Positions 1-6,544 of a stretch of 15,403 nucleotides of DNA are shown piece by piece. The stretch is from Deinococcus malanensis (lineage in GTDB: Bacteria > Deinococcota > Deinococci > Deinococcales > Deinococcaceae). The stretch spans positions 1 to 15,403 of the forward strand of contig NZ_BMPP01000037.1 in the NCBI RefSeq assembly GCF_014647655.1. Direction: 5' to 3'. The first letter of the stretch is position 1. Each line of letters opens with the position of its first letter. Below the pieces are notes generated by a model. It was given only the letters and a program-made list of their open reading frames with translations, searched no databases and was not told the origin of the DNA. Both the position numbers and the translations under genes were made by a program.

Positions 1-177
1 GCTTTCCCGTGTCCTGGAAACGCCAGTGATCCGTGCTGATCAGCGGCACTCAGCCACTTCTGCAGGGTCGATCGACAGATTCCGAGGTCCTTGGCGATGC
101 CTTCTGTTGCCTTCCTGCCGGGCGAGCTGCACGGCTTGCTGTTTGAACTCGGCTGAATACGTCTTTCGTTGTCCCAT
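1..177 (-). pseudogene. IS3-family transposase OrfA, frameshifted and partial
   Basis: The ORF starts at ATG 177-175 and reads MGQRKTYSAEFKQQAVQLAR, the typical N-terminus of an IS3 OrfA helix-turn-helix protein. After about residue 24 the reading frame is lost and the initial frame stops about 20 codons later. The adjacent frame continues with the family motif GIAKDLGICRSTLQKWL and then SAADQHGSLAF, running off the window edge at base 1. The break lies at about 104-109. OrfA binds the element's ends, and OrfAB made by programmed frameshifting is the active transposase. This shift comes far too early to be the programmed one, so it is a disabling indel. The copy is probably inactive unless the indel is a sequencing error. 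Confidence 0.75.
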
Positions 178-237
178 GTCGCACCTCGTTGTCGTTATTC
201 TCGGAGTTCTTAACTCCGTCTACGCACAACTGGTGCA
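1..237 (-). mobile_element. IS3-family insertion sequence, one end
   Basis: This is the terminal part of an IS3-family element whose remainder lies to the left of the window. Read on the minus strand, it begins TGCACCAGTTGTGCG at about 237, followed by a leader of about 60 bases and then orfA. IS3-family ends typically begin with TG, which fits. The boundary at 237/238 is inferred from that rule and from the point where the neighbouring GGDEF gene becomes recognisable. The target duplication and the other end cannot be seen. Confidence 0.6.
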
Positions 238-1508
238 ACCCCAACCGCCTCCTGTTCCACAAGCGCCTGAACGACGCAATCGCCAGAGGTGAGCCCTTCG
301 CTCTGGTGTTCATCGACCTTGACCACTTCAAACGCGTGAATGACACCTACGGCCACCCGGGCGGTGACGAGTACCTGCAGCAGGTCGCGCGACGGGCGCA
401 GGCAGTCATGCGCAAAACTGACACGGTCGCGCGCATCAGCGGTGACGAATTCGCCGTGATCGCCAGGGGCGTCAGCACTGCAAATGAGGCTGAACGCGTC
501 GCGCAGAACATCACCGGCATGTTCCGCGCGCCATTTCAGGTCGCTGGTCAGCCGCTGTTCGCCACCGCGAGTGTCGGCGTGAGCTTGCATCCTGCGCATG
601 GCACGTCTGCTGAGGAGGTCCTGTCCAGCGCCGACCAGGCCATGTACCACGCGAAAGCGGAAGGGCGGAACGGGTACCGCGTGTTCAACGAAACACTCCG
701 CAGCGACCTGCCGGACCGGCACCTGCTGCAGGCCGCCCTGGAATACGCCATCACGAACAACCAGCTCACACTCGAGTACCAGCCGATCTACGACCTCACC
801 ACGGGACAACTGATGAGTATGGAGGCCCTCGCCCGCTGGACGCACTCGGAGTATGGCCAGGTCAGCCCTCGCGTGTTTATTCCTATCGCGGAGGAAACGA
901 ACCTTATTGTTTATCTCGGTGATTGGGTGCTGCGCGAAGCATGCCGTCAGAACCGCGCCTGGCAGGATGCAGGTTTTCCGCCCGTTGTGGTGGCGGTGAA
1001 TGTCTCAGCAGTGCAGTTCGGTCAGCCGGATTTCATTGAGCGTGTCCGTTCGGCGCTGGACAGTGCGGATCTTGCCGCCAGCCTGCTGGAGTTGGAGCTT
1101 ACGGAGAGCATGGTCGTTCACGAGAGCGCCATGGGACGCCTGGAGGAATTGCGTGCCTTGGGCGTGCGTGTATTCCTGGACGACTTTGGTACCGGGTATT
1201 CATCGCTGGCGCAATTGCAGCGCCTGCCGATTCATGGCTTCAAGATTGATCAGAAGTTCGTCGGGGAACTGACCGGACGGAGCGCTGGGCCTGGCAGTCT
1301 GCGCATTATCAAGATCATCATGATGCTTGCTGAGGCGCTGGACCTGCATGTCGTGGCCGAGGGTATCGAAACGCCCGCGCAACTGGAAGCTCTGCGTGAC
1401 ACGGGCGTGGTGAGCGCGCAGGGCTTCCTGCTAAGCCGGCCTCTTGCGGCAGAAGCCGCCACCACCTTGCTCGCTGAGCGCGCCATCCAAGCCGCAGCGG
1501 ACGACTGA
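189..1508 (+). CDS. GGDEF-EAL cyclic-di-GMP protein, 5'-truncated by an IS
   Basis: This is a two-domain c-di-GMP turnover protein, a diguanylate cyclase fused to a phosphodiesterase. Numbered from the TTG at 189, the GGDEF domain spans about 18-165. It has the metal-binding FIDLDHFK (41-48) and an SGDEF signature (84-88), a variant seen in active cyclases. The EAL domain spans about 175-430. It has MEAL (211-214), NVS (271-273), LELTES (302-307), DDFGTGYSSL (331-340), FKIDQKF (351-357), EGIET (391-395) and QGF (411-413), so its catalytic set looks complete. The GGDEF domain begins abruptly at PNR. The usual D-x-LT-GL lead-in and any N-terminal sensor are missing, because the IS3 end joins at about 237. 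The TTG start lies inside the IS and has no ribosome binding site, so expression is doubtful. If translated, the phosphodiesterase half would be the part likely to fold. Confidence 0.85.
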   Translation: MSLFSEFLTPSTHNWCNPNRLLFHKRLNDAIARGEPFALVFIDLDHFKRVNDTYGHPGGDEYLQQVARRAQAVMRKTDTVARISGDEFAVIARGVSTANEAERVAQNITGMFRAPFQVAGQPLFATASVGVSLHPAHGTSAEEVLSSADQAMYHAKAEGRNGYRVFNETLRSDLPDRHLLQAALEYAITNNQLTLEYQPIYDLTTGQLMSMEALARWTHSEYGQVSPRVFIPIAEETNLIVYLGDWVLREACRQNRAWQDAGFPPVVVAVNVSAVQFGQPDFIERVRSALDSADLAASLLELELTESMVVHESAMGRLEELRALGVRVFLDDFGTGYSSLAQLQRLPIHGFKIDQKFVGELTGRSAGPGSLRIIKIIMMLAEALDLHVVAEGIETPAQLEALRDTGVVSAQGFLLSRPLAAEAATTLLAERAIQAAADD

Positions 1509-1627
1509 CGACTGGCTCCGATCATCCGAAGGGTCGGGGCTGCGCATGAGGCAGATGTAGCACTCTCAGCAAGGAAGCACAGGACAAGGACCCTTCGCGG
1601 GCGGCCGTCACATGGTGCCCCCGGTCA

Positions 1628-2737
1628 TCACGCGTTGGAATCGTCGACGGAGCGCACGGTGAGCACTGCGCCGATCCTGCCGCCATCAGCGGCAAAGACA
1701 GGGTTTGCACTCCCCTGCACCAGCAGACTAGTACCGTCCGGCCTCGCAATCCGCCAGCGGGCGTTCTGAATGACCTCCCCGTGCACCGCACGGGTCAGCG
1801 GCAGGTCCTCCACCGGGTGGGGCTCACCGTCCACTGTTAGCAGGTGATAGGTGCGGGTGTAGTTTTCAGGCGTCACTTCAAGCTGCTGCACCCCGTGCAG
1901 CCGGGCAGCCTCCTCATTCACGAAGATGATCCGGCCCTGAGGATCGGTGACTATTACCCCCTGGTGCAGATGACTGAGAATAGCCGTGCGTGCTTCCGCT
2001 TCCCGTTCACGGGCCAGGCGGGCTTCCACATACGCCGTCACGTCCACGGAGAGGCTCAGGATGCCGGACACCTCAGCATCGAAGCCCCGGAGGGGCACAT
2101 ACGCGTAATTGATGTACAAGTCGTGCACTTCACCGGTGTGCGGGTCGGTCAACTGTGCACGGCGCTCGGCGCCCTGCACGGCCTCGCCCGTGCGGTACAC
2201 CTGGTCAAGCAGTTCGAAGAATCCCTGCTGCTGGAGTTCCGGGAAGGCCTCGCGCACGGTCAGTCCGTCCACGTTGCGGTTGCCGATCAGTTGCCGCGAG
2301 AAGTTGTTGATGAATTCAAATTGGTGTTGCGGCCCGCGCAGAATAGACAGCGCGATCGGGGCGTCGTTGAAGAGGTTGCGCAGGTAGCCGCGTTCGGCTT
2401 CCTTGCGCAGCAGCCACTGACGGTCGGTGATGTCACGCAGAACCAGGCCCAGGCCGCCGTCCAGGGGGAAGGCGCGGACCTCGTGCCAGCTGAAGAACGC
2501 CGGGTAGAACACGTCGATCTCGACGGTGACCTGCTGGTCGAGGGCCCGGCGCAGTTCACGCCAGGTGCTGGTAGTGGGGTCGTCCGGGATCAGGTCCTGC
2601 AGATTGATCTGCGAGTCAGTGTTGGGGTGACGCAGCATCAGCCGCGCCTGGCGGTTGAGGAAGGTCACCTGCCAGTTGGAATCCACAGCGACAAAGCCGT
2701 CATTAATGGCTTCTGCGAACAGACTGAGAAATGACAC
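1628..2737 (-). CDS. Triple-PAS sensory protein without an output domain
   Basis: This 369-residue protein is built from three PAS/PAC-like modules. PAS1 is about 1-107, ending LVLRDITDR. PAS2 is about 118-236, ending SLSVDVTAY. PAS3 is about 250-363, with VIVTDPQGRIIFVNEEAARL and ending AVLTVRSV. Short charged linkers, likely helical, join them (about 108-117 and 237-250). PAS modules bind small ligands or cofactors or mediate dimerisation and normally feed a kinase, GGDEF or similar output. Here the chain stops six residues after PAS3, with no transmitter domain and no signal peptide. It may therefore be a stand-alone cytosolic sensor or adaptor, or a kinase that lost its C-terminus. The start is GTG with no clear Shine-Dalgarno. 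A TAGAGT box six bases upstream suggests a leaderless message. It converges on the GGDEF-EAL gene with a gap of about 120 bases. Confidence 0.85.
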   Translation of the reverse strand: MSFLSLFAEAINDGFVAVDSNWQVTFLNRQARLMLRHPNTDSQINLQDLIPDDPTTSTWRELRRALDQQVTVEIDVFYPAFFSWHEVRAFPLDGGLGLVLRDITDRQWLLRKEAERGYLRNLFNDAPIALSILRGPQHQFEFINNFSRQLIGNRNVDGLTVREAFPELQQQGFFELLDQVYRTGEAVQGAERRAQLTDPHTGEVHDLYINYAYVPLRGFDAEVSGILSLSVDVTAYVEARLAREREAEARTAILSHLHQGVIVTDPQGRIIFVNEEAARLHGVQQLEVTPENYTRTYHLLTVDGEPHPVEDLPLTRAVHGEVIQNARWRIARPDGTSLLVQGSANPVFAADGGRIGAVLTVRSVDDSNA

Positions 2738-2743
2738 GGGGAA

Positions 2744-2749
2744 ACTCTA
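2744..2749 (-). promoter_or_regulatory. Possible leaderless -10 box for the PAS gene
   Basis: TAGAGT on the minus strand ends six bases before the GTG start of the PAS protein. Deinococcus genes often have a TANNNT -10 element at this distance and are translated from leaderless transcripts. No good -35 element is visible 16-18 bases upstream, so this is tentative. Confidence 0.3.
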
Positions 2750-2806
2750 CCGTAAGGCCGGTTTGAGACCAGGCGTTCCGAACCGCCTAATCGACCACAC
2801 CGAATT

Positions 2807-2947
2807 TCAACAGTTCCTGAACGCTCCCCCGCCCTGACAGGTCCCTCGACGTGCACCACCCTGGCGGGTGACCTCGTCCTTGCCGACCAGCACACGGGCA
2901 ACATTGTCAAGCACACGGGAAGCGAAGGTAGATGTCTGGATGGTCAT
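2807..2947 (-). pseudogene. MoxR-type AAA ATPase, truncated after about 28 residues
   Basis: The ATG at 2947 overlaps the stop of the DUF4129 gene as ATGA. The first part, TFASRVLDNVARVLVGKDEV, matches the conserved N-terminus of MoxR ATPases, which normally continues into a Walker A loop. After residue 28 (about base 2863) the similarity ends. An unrelated glycine- and arginine-rich tail runs to a stop at 2807, giving 46 residues against about 310-330 for the family. No Walker A, Walker B or sensor motif exists, so no ATPase can be made. A deletion joined the MoxR start to the upstream region of the PAS gene. A DUF58 gene, the usual next member of such operons, is absent too. The tail was checked in other frames and no later part of MoxR was recognised. 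Confidence 0.75.
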
Positions 2948-3603
2948 AGGGACTCCTTGGAGTTGGTAGGTAGTTCAGGGGGCAGGTCAGTGAGGTCATC
3001 CGGGCCAAGCTGGGGAAGGGTACTCAGGGCGCGGGTCAGTTCTGCCACGGCCGCCTCAGCCTGATCCGCGTCCTCTTCAGTCACGCGTCCGCCGTAGCGC
3101 ACCGGTTCATACGCGCTGGCCAGCGTCGTCAGGGCGCCGGCCATGACAGGGTCGCGGGCTCCCAACCGGGCTGCATAGCCTGCCGGGGTCTCGGCAGGTC
3201 CTCGGCCCCGACCTGAGAAGCTCAGGGCTTCTTCCGCTTGGCGGTAGGCAATTCGAACACGGTGAAGGGCTTCCTGCTGCGGTGCGGGTACAGCTGTTCC
3301 GGCGTTCGGCGCCAGGTCAGCCGTACGGCCCTGACCAGCCAGAGAAAAACCACGGCGCAGTCGATTGAAGATAGCCGCCAGCAGGACAACGCTCAGGGCC
3401 AGGGCCAGCCAGAGCTGAAACTGCATCATCCGGGTCAGGTCCAGGGAACGGGCTGGAGTCGCTCTGGACATGCTGTCAGCCATACGGCCCAACTTTTCAA
3501 AGATATCCATGCCCCCTGCTCCTGTCGCGTCGCCTCCCCCACCGTTGATCAGGACAGCGACAACCAGCCACACTACCCCGGTCAGGAGGAGGCTCACGGC
3601 CAT
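2944..3603 (-). CDS. DUF4129-domain membrane protein
   Basis: From ATG 3603 the protein has 219 residues. It has a hydrophobic segment at about 3-19, an intervening loop (about 20-60), a second hydrophobic segment at about 62-79, and then a soluble C-terminal region. That region carries the DUF4129 hallmark: ETPAGYAARL (138-147), then LASAYEPVRYGG (161-172). DUF4129 proteins are usually encoded beside MoxR ATPases and DUF58 proteins, in a conserved but poorly understood envelope or protein-maturation cluster. The four-base overlap with the MoxR start confirms that arrangement here. The ORF is open upstream to 3858, but that extension overlaps the next gene and does not look protein-like. The ATG at 3603 follows a TGAGGTG ribosome binding site. 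With its MoxR partner truncated, its function is probably impaired. Confidence 0.75.
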   Translation of the reverse strand: MAVSLLLTGVVWLVVAVLINGGGGDATGAGGMDIFEKLGRMADSMSRATPARSLDLTRMMQFQLWLALALSVVLLAAIFNRLRRGFSLAGQGRTADLAPNAGTAVPAPQQEALHRVRIAYRQAEEALSFSGRGRGPAETPAGYAARLGARDPVMAGALTTLASAYEPVRYGGRVTEEDADQAEAAVAELTRALSTLPQLGPDDLTDLPPELPTNSKESL

Positions 3604-3823
3604 CACCACCTCAGCCGGATGGCGGATGCAGCCTTGACGGAGATCGCGGCGAACAACTATGGGACAACTGACCGCGCTTTTGTCCGAAAGGTCAATTCCA
3701 GGACGCAGCGGGTTGGACCGCTTTCTCTGGGGATTGCAGTCCGCTGATGAGCAAGACAGGAACACGAAGGACAACGACCTGCCCCGGTAGGCCGGCACAG
3801 CCAGAACTGTTGCTGCTTCTGTT

Positions 3824-4189
3824 TCAGTGTGAAGCGTAGGGTGCGGGGTACCCGTCACTCCATCCCTGCGAGGTCAGGACGGCCAGGTCGGCAGGGTCTC
3901 CGACCAGTACCAGGAGATTCCCATTGGTGATGGCAGTCAGCACACGCTGCAATGCATCATCTACTGCTTGCGCTCCGTAATCCATGATGGCCTCTTCCAA
4001 AACGATGTAGTTCCCTCCCGTCGTGACCCCCGGGTTCCTGACAATCATTGTCAGCAGCAAGCGGCCGGGGTTCTGACTCTCCTGCACGTGAAGTTCAGCT
4101 TGTTCGGGCAGATCAATATGGGCGAGAGCTTCATCTACATGGAGCTTGGCCAGGCTTACGCTCATGGGCTGCATAGGGCATGATGACAT
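3824..4189 (-). CDS. Hypothetical protein, 121 residues
   Basis: I do not recognise this protein. From ATG 4189 it is soluble, mildly acidic and aliphatic-rich, with no signal peptide or membrane span. The middle reads RLLLTMIVRNPGVTTGG then YIVLEEAIMD, and the C-terminal third has LLVLVGDPADLAVL. This looks like a compact alpha/beta fold. The start is uncertain. GAGG abuts the ATG at 4189, too close to serve it, and in-frame ATGs at 4174 and 4165 are alternatives. The latter begins MSVSLAKLHVDEAL. The gene runs leftward toward the DUF4129 remnant but has a separate upstream region. Codon third positions are GC-biased, which supports real coding. Confidence 0.6.
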   Translation of the reverse strand: MSSCPMQPMSVSLAKLHVDEALAHIDLPEQAELHVQESQNPGRLLLTMIVRNPGVTTGGNYIVLEEAIMDYGAQAVDDALQRVLTAITNGNLLVLVGDPADLAVLTSQGWSDGYPAPYASH

Positions 4190-4292
4190 CCTCAGTCAGT
4201 CAGGGGTGCAGTCAGGGCCCGTATGGCCAGCGTGAGGTGTTGTGCGGGACGTGCAGACTGTTGCGGTCATGAGGCGCCGCCAGCCGATGACT

Positions 4293-4306
4293 TCCAGGTT
4301 CCTGGA
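4293..4306. promoter_or_regulatory. Operator-like inverted repeat
   Basis: TCCAGG-TT-CCTGGA is a perfect 6-bp inverted repeat with a two-base spacer. It lies about 20 bases before an ATG on the plus strand (4327), with a TAGGGT box between them. Its position is that of a repressor or activator site, but no bound protein can be named. Confidence 0.25.
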
Positions 4307-4326
4307 TAGCGGTAGGGTGCTTGGCA

Positions 4327-4523
4327 TGACCAGCGTCGTGGACACGCTTCCCGTACACCTTCTCCTCTCACTGCCGGACGGAACGTCGACCGAGCTGGCA
4401 CACCAGCTACTTCCCAGCGCCGCGCTATCTCCCCAGGGCCTACCGCTCAGCTGGCGGGGTGGGTGCAGGGTAACATGGCGTCCCGGATGGCCATCCCCAG
4501 GCGAGCACGATCATCGGCCGTGA
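4327..4523 (+). CDS. Short uncertain ORF
   Basis: This 65-codon ORF begins MTSVVDTLPVHLLLSLPDGT and stays protein-like for about 45 residues. It then becomes tryptophan/arginine/proline-rich where it overlaps the 3' end of the convergent gene at 4447. The ATG lies seven bases after TAGGGT, a spacing typical of leaderless starts in this group, and just after an inverted repeat. It may be the 5' part of a gene whose 3' end was replaced. It has no family match I recognise, and the 3' half is probably not genuine. Confidence 0.25.
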
Positions 4524-4845
4524 GCAGAAATTGCGCCTGCACACTCGCCTGCCCGACCGGCACGACCGTGCCCAGCGTGAGGTGACGGTCCGCGCTCTGA
4601 ATGAACGCCACGTCCTTCAGGTTGCCCAGCAGGTCCTGAAGGGTGCCGGTCTCCCCCGCCTCGATCAGCCGGGCGAGGTGGTGGGCGAGGTGCGCGGGGC
4701 AGGCGCCCGTCACACTGCGCTCCGGTTCCACCTGATGCAAGGTGACGTGCAGGGCGTGGCTGGCGTCGTGGTGTTCGACGAGGATCACGAAACCGTGGTC
4801 GGTGAGGACCAACTGGGCGCCATTGTGGTGCGGCAGGGAAGACAT
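4447..4845 (-). CDS. Hypothetical protein, 132 residues
   Basis: From ATG 4845 this encodes a soluble, histidine-rich protein I cannot place in a family. It opens MSSLPHHNGAQLVLTDHGFV with a beta-rich start. A helical stretch AHLAHHLARLIEAGETGTL follows (about 51-69), then a hydrophobic strand-rich part LTLGTVVPVGQASVQAQFLL (about 89-108), and it ends RDAMLPCTHPAS. There is no signal peptide or membrane span. The ATG has no clear Shine-Dalgarno. The open frame continues upstream to 5379, but that part is cysteine/proline/arginine-rich and overlaps the divergent gene at 5084, so it is rejected. Third-position GC is high, which supports coding. Confidence 0.6.
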   Translation of the reverse strand: MSSLPHHNGAQLVLTDHGFVILVEHHDASHALHVTLHQVEPERSVTGACPAHLAHHLARLIEAGETGTLQDLLGNLKDVAFIQSADRHLTLGTVVPVGQASVQAQFLLTADDRARLGMAIRDAMLPCTHPAS

Positions 4846-5083
4846 GTCTTTACCGTGCGGGGGCGCTGGGTGGGCGCACAAGGGGTGGGCAGGGAGGCAG
4901 CATGATTCGTCCACCGTACGGGGTGGGCGAGCACACGGGCCTGACAGGAACGACCAATAAAGGAAACCAAGTGCGTTGCCCCTCCTGGGGCGGGAACCTT
5001 CCCAAGGCCCGCGACGTACCTGTTTGTGAGAGGCACCACGTTGCGCGTCCTCTGTTGCGCCTGCCTCCAAGGAGAAGAACGTC

Positions 5084-5344
5084 TTGAAACTGTCGCTCAC
5101 CCCCGCCCGCCTGATCGCCGTTGCTATGGCCCTGCTTGTGATCCTCGCGCTGCACCTCGCCGGCCCCCTGGGCGTGGGCGCCGCGATCTTCCTGGCATTG
5201 CTGAGCTTCGCGGGCCTGTGGACCGGCCGCCAGTACGGCACGTACCGGTTCGACCTACACACCACGCCACTGGAGGTCGCCATGCACACCGGGACAGCCC
5301 CCGGGAGCGCGGCTGCAGTGAACGCGGCAACCATCCCTGGGTGA
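5084..5344 (+). CDS. Small two-span membrane protein
   Basis: This 86-residue protein starts at TTG 5084, nine bases after a strong AAGGAG (5069-5074). It has a short basic N-terminus (MKLSLTPAR) and two adjacent hydrophobic segments: LIAVAMALLVILALHLAG (about 10-27) and VGAAIFLALLSFAGLW (about 31-46). A polar, alanine-rich tail of about 40 residues follows. The N-terminus could be a signal anchor, and the hairpin likely sits in the inner membrane. No enzyme motif is visible and the role is unknown. It is divergent from the 132-residue gene at 4447-4845. It ends nine bases before a perfect 14-bp hairpin. Start, ribosome site and terminator together make this one of the better-supported small genes here. 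Confidence 0.7.
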   Translation: MKLSLTPARLIAVAMALLVILALHLAGPLGVGAAIFLALLSFAGLWTGRQYGTYRFDLHTTPLEVAMHTGTAPGSAAAVNAATIPG

Positions 5345-5353
5345 GCGACCATG

Positions 5354-5397
5354 TCCCCCTGACCGCCGCAGCCCAGCATGCCTGGCGGTCAGGGGGA
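5354..5397 (+). terminator. Perfect 14-bp stem hairpin
   Basis: TCCCCCTGACCGCC (5354-5367) and GGCGGTCAGGGGGA (5384-5397) are exact reverse complements around a 16-base loop, followed by GTTTC. It lies directly after the small membrane protein gene and probably terminates it, though the T-tract is short. Its right arm contains the purine-rich AGGGGGAG that would be the ribosome binding site of the next ORF (ATG 5403). Confidence 0.65.
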
Positions 5398-5402
5398 GTT
5401 TC

Positions 5403-5592
5403 ATGGCCCTGGCCGTCACACAGCCTTTGAGTGTGCTCAGCCGCCTGAGGCGTTCACCTGTGACACTCCAGGAGGAAATCAGGTCCCTACTCTCATGGCA
5501 GTGGCTGCCAGACGGTGGCGTGCACATCACTCAACCATGATCGCCGGGTCGAATCCAGGTACGAGGCACTCAAGGTCACGGACCCTTGGTGA
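5403..5592 (+). pseudogene. Small gene with a one-base frameshift
   Basis: From ATG 5403 the frame reads MALAVTQPLSVLSRLRR and then TLQEEIRSLLSWQWLPDGGV, stopping at TGA 5538-5540 after 45 residues. In the frame entered by skipping one base at about 5535, a protein-like tail HDRRVESRYEALKVTDPW continues and stops at 5590-5592. Both parts have natural codon use, and the joined product would be about 62 residues with HITQ next to HDRR. This suggests a single-base insertion in a small real gene. AGGGGGAG (5391-5398) is the ribosome site and lies in the arm of the preceding hairpin. I do not recognise a family. The joined gene would converge with the frameshifted leftward gene ending at 5671. Confidence 0.4.
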
Positions 5593-5639
5593 ACGGGAAC
5601 GAGAGCCTGGCCCTGGTGCGTCATCCAGTGGACGGTTAT

Positions 5640-5669
5640 CCCTTGTACCCGCTCACGCGCGCACAAGGG
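5640..5669 (-). terminator. Possible hairpin after the leftward frameshifted gene
   Basis: CCCTTGT (5640-5646) pairs with ACAAGGG (5663-5669) around a 16-base loop, immediately beyond the stop at 5671-5673 on the minus strand. There is no T-tract. The stem is short and the call rests mostly on position. Confidence 0.25.
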
Positions 5670-5670
5670 T

Positions 5671-6195
5671 TCATCCATCCTCCGTGGACGGGGCGTCCGT
5701 GCGGACGTCATGCCCGGTCATGGTGCGGGCGAGGTGAATGGGCTGACCCCGCACCAGGCGTTCGAGGAGGTGGAGTCCTCTGAAGAGGCGGAGCAGGTGC
5801 AGGCTTTCGAAATTGCCTGAAGTGCGGGCCTCATGGCCAGAAGACGCTTGTGCTCGTGCAGGAGATGCAGCGCTTCCCGGATAGTCAGGACCGGGTGACT
5901 GTGCGGCATCAATTCATCCAGCGCGTGCTCCGGTCCGTAGATGGCGTGGTCCCCACCATGCATGAGCACGGTGATAAGGAACCCGCGCGGGGTTAGGGCG
6001 CGGCGGTACGTGTGCGCCATGCTGCCAGTCAGGAAGGTACGTTCACGAGTGTCGGTGTACTTGAGGGCCCACAGGCGAGGGCCTTCCCCAGTGATGAAGT
6101 TCTGACTGTGGCACGTCGCAGCTGTAGCAGTCCAGGCACGCAGACGGGGCGCCACAGCGGTCGTCCAGGCAATGGGGCAGAGAGGGAGGGAGCAT
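5671..6195 (-). pseudogene. Hypothetical gene broken by one or two frameshifts
   Basis: The central part, from about 6105 down to 5835 on the minus strand, is strongly coding with high GC3. It includes GEGPRLWALKYTDTRERTFL, RGFLITVLMHGGDHAIYGPE and LTIREALHLLHEHKRLLA. At about 5833 that frame degenerates, while the neighbouring frame carries on with EARTSGNFESLHLLRLFRGL and ends HDVRTDAPSTEDG at a stop 5671-5673. This implies one lost base. At the 5' side a second frame from ATG 6195 gives MLPPSLPHCLDDRCG and ACLDCYSCDVPQSE, with five cysteines, before the central frame takes over near 6100. That upstream join is less certain, and the real start could lie within the central frame. I do not recognise a family; the cysteine cluster would suggest a metal-binding N-terminus. 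Confidence 0.5.
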
Positions 6196-6544
6196 GATCC
6201 GATGCTGCGGGGGCACTGGGTGGGCAAGCCAGTGGTCAGTTGGGCAGCGTACGACATACTGGGAGGATTTGGTGGTTCAAGGAGGTGGGTTCGCCCGTCC
6301 GGGATGTGGAGTTCAGGCGGCCAGGATGCCAGAACTGGCCCCGTGAACCACTCGTTGCCCAAACCTGTTCAGGGTCGAGCGCGGGGTCTCCCCTGTCACC
6401 CACGTGCCAAATCATCCTGGCGGCCTGAGATTGCAATTGCCCGCTAGAGCGTGCGGACCCTGCGTCTCGAATTCGGGTTCGCGTCGTTCACGTCGATACT
6501 GTAGGTGAGCAACGATCGGCTCGCCTTGGCTGTAATGGCCTTCC
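6196..6544. other. Stretch without a recognisable gene
   Basis: About 350 bases lie between two damaged leftward genes. All six frames give only short or compositionally odd ORFs. No clear promoter, terminator or repeat was seen. The first bases on the minus strand could be the upstream region of the frameshifted gene at 5671-6195. Confidence 0.4.

Noticed and set aside
1844..2734. 296-codon plus-strand ORF opposite the PAS gene
   Set aside because: It is a shadow frame caused by the GC bias of the PAS coding sequence. The minus strand carries clear PAS motifs.
2944..3858. Long form of the DUF4129 ORF starting at 3858
   Set aside because: The first 85 residues have unnatural composition and overlap the neighbouring gene. 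ATG 3603 has a ribosome binding site and gives a sensible membrane protein.
4190..4218. Repeated CAGTCAG units
   Set aside because: The run is short and imperfect, with no array structure, so it is not a CRISPR or a meaningful iteron set.
4846..5379. Upstream extension of the leftward gene at 4447
   Set aside because: It is rich in Cys, Pro and Arg, and overlaps the well-supported small membrane protein on the other strand.
5540..5560. GGTCGAATCC resembling a tRNA T-arm
   Set aside because: The expected GTTC is absent and no acceptor or anticodon arms can be folded around it. It lies within the frameshifted small gene.
4895..6200. Shared ATCATGCTNCCTCCCT at two leftward gene starts (about 4900 and 6195)
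   Set aside because: The match is only about 15 bases and the following proteins show no similarity, so chance or a trivial local resemblance is likely.
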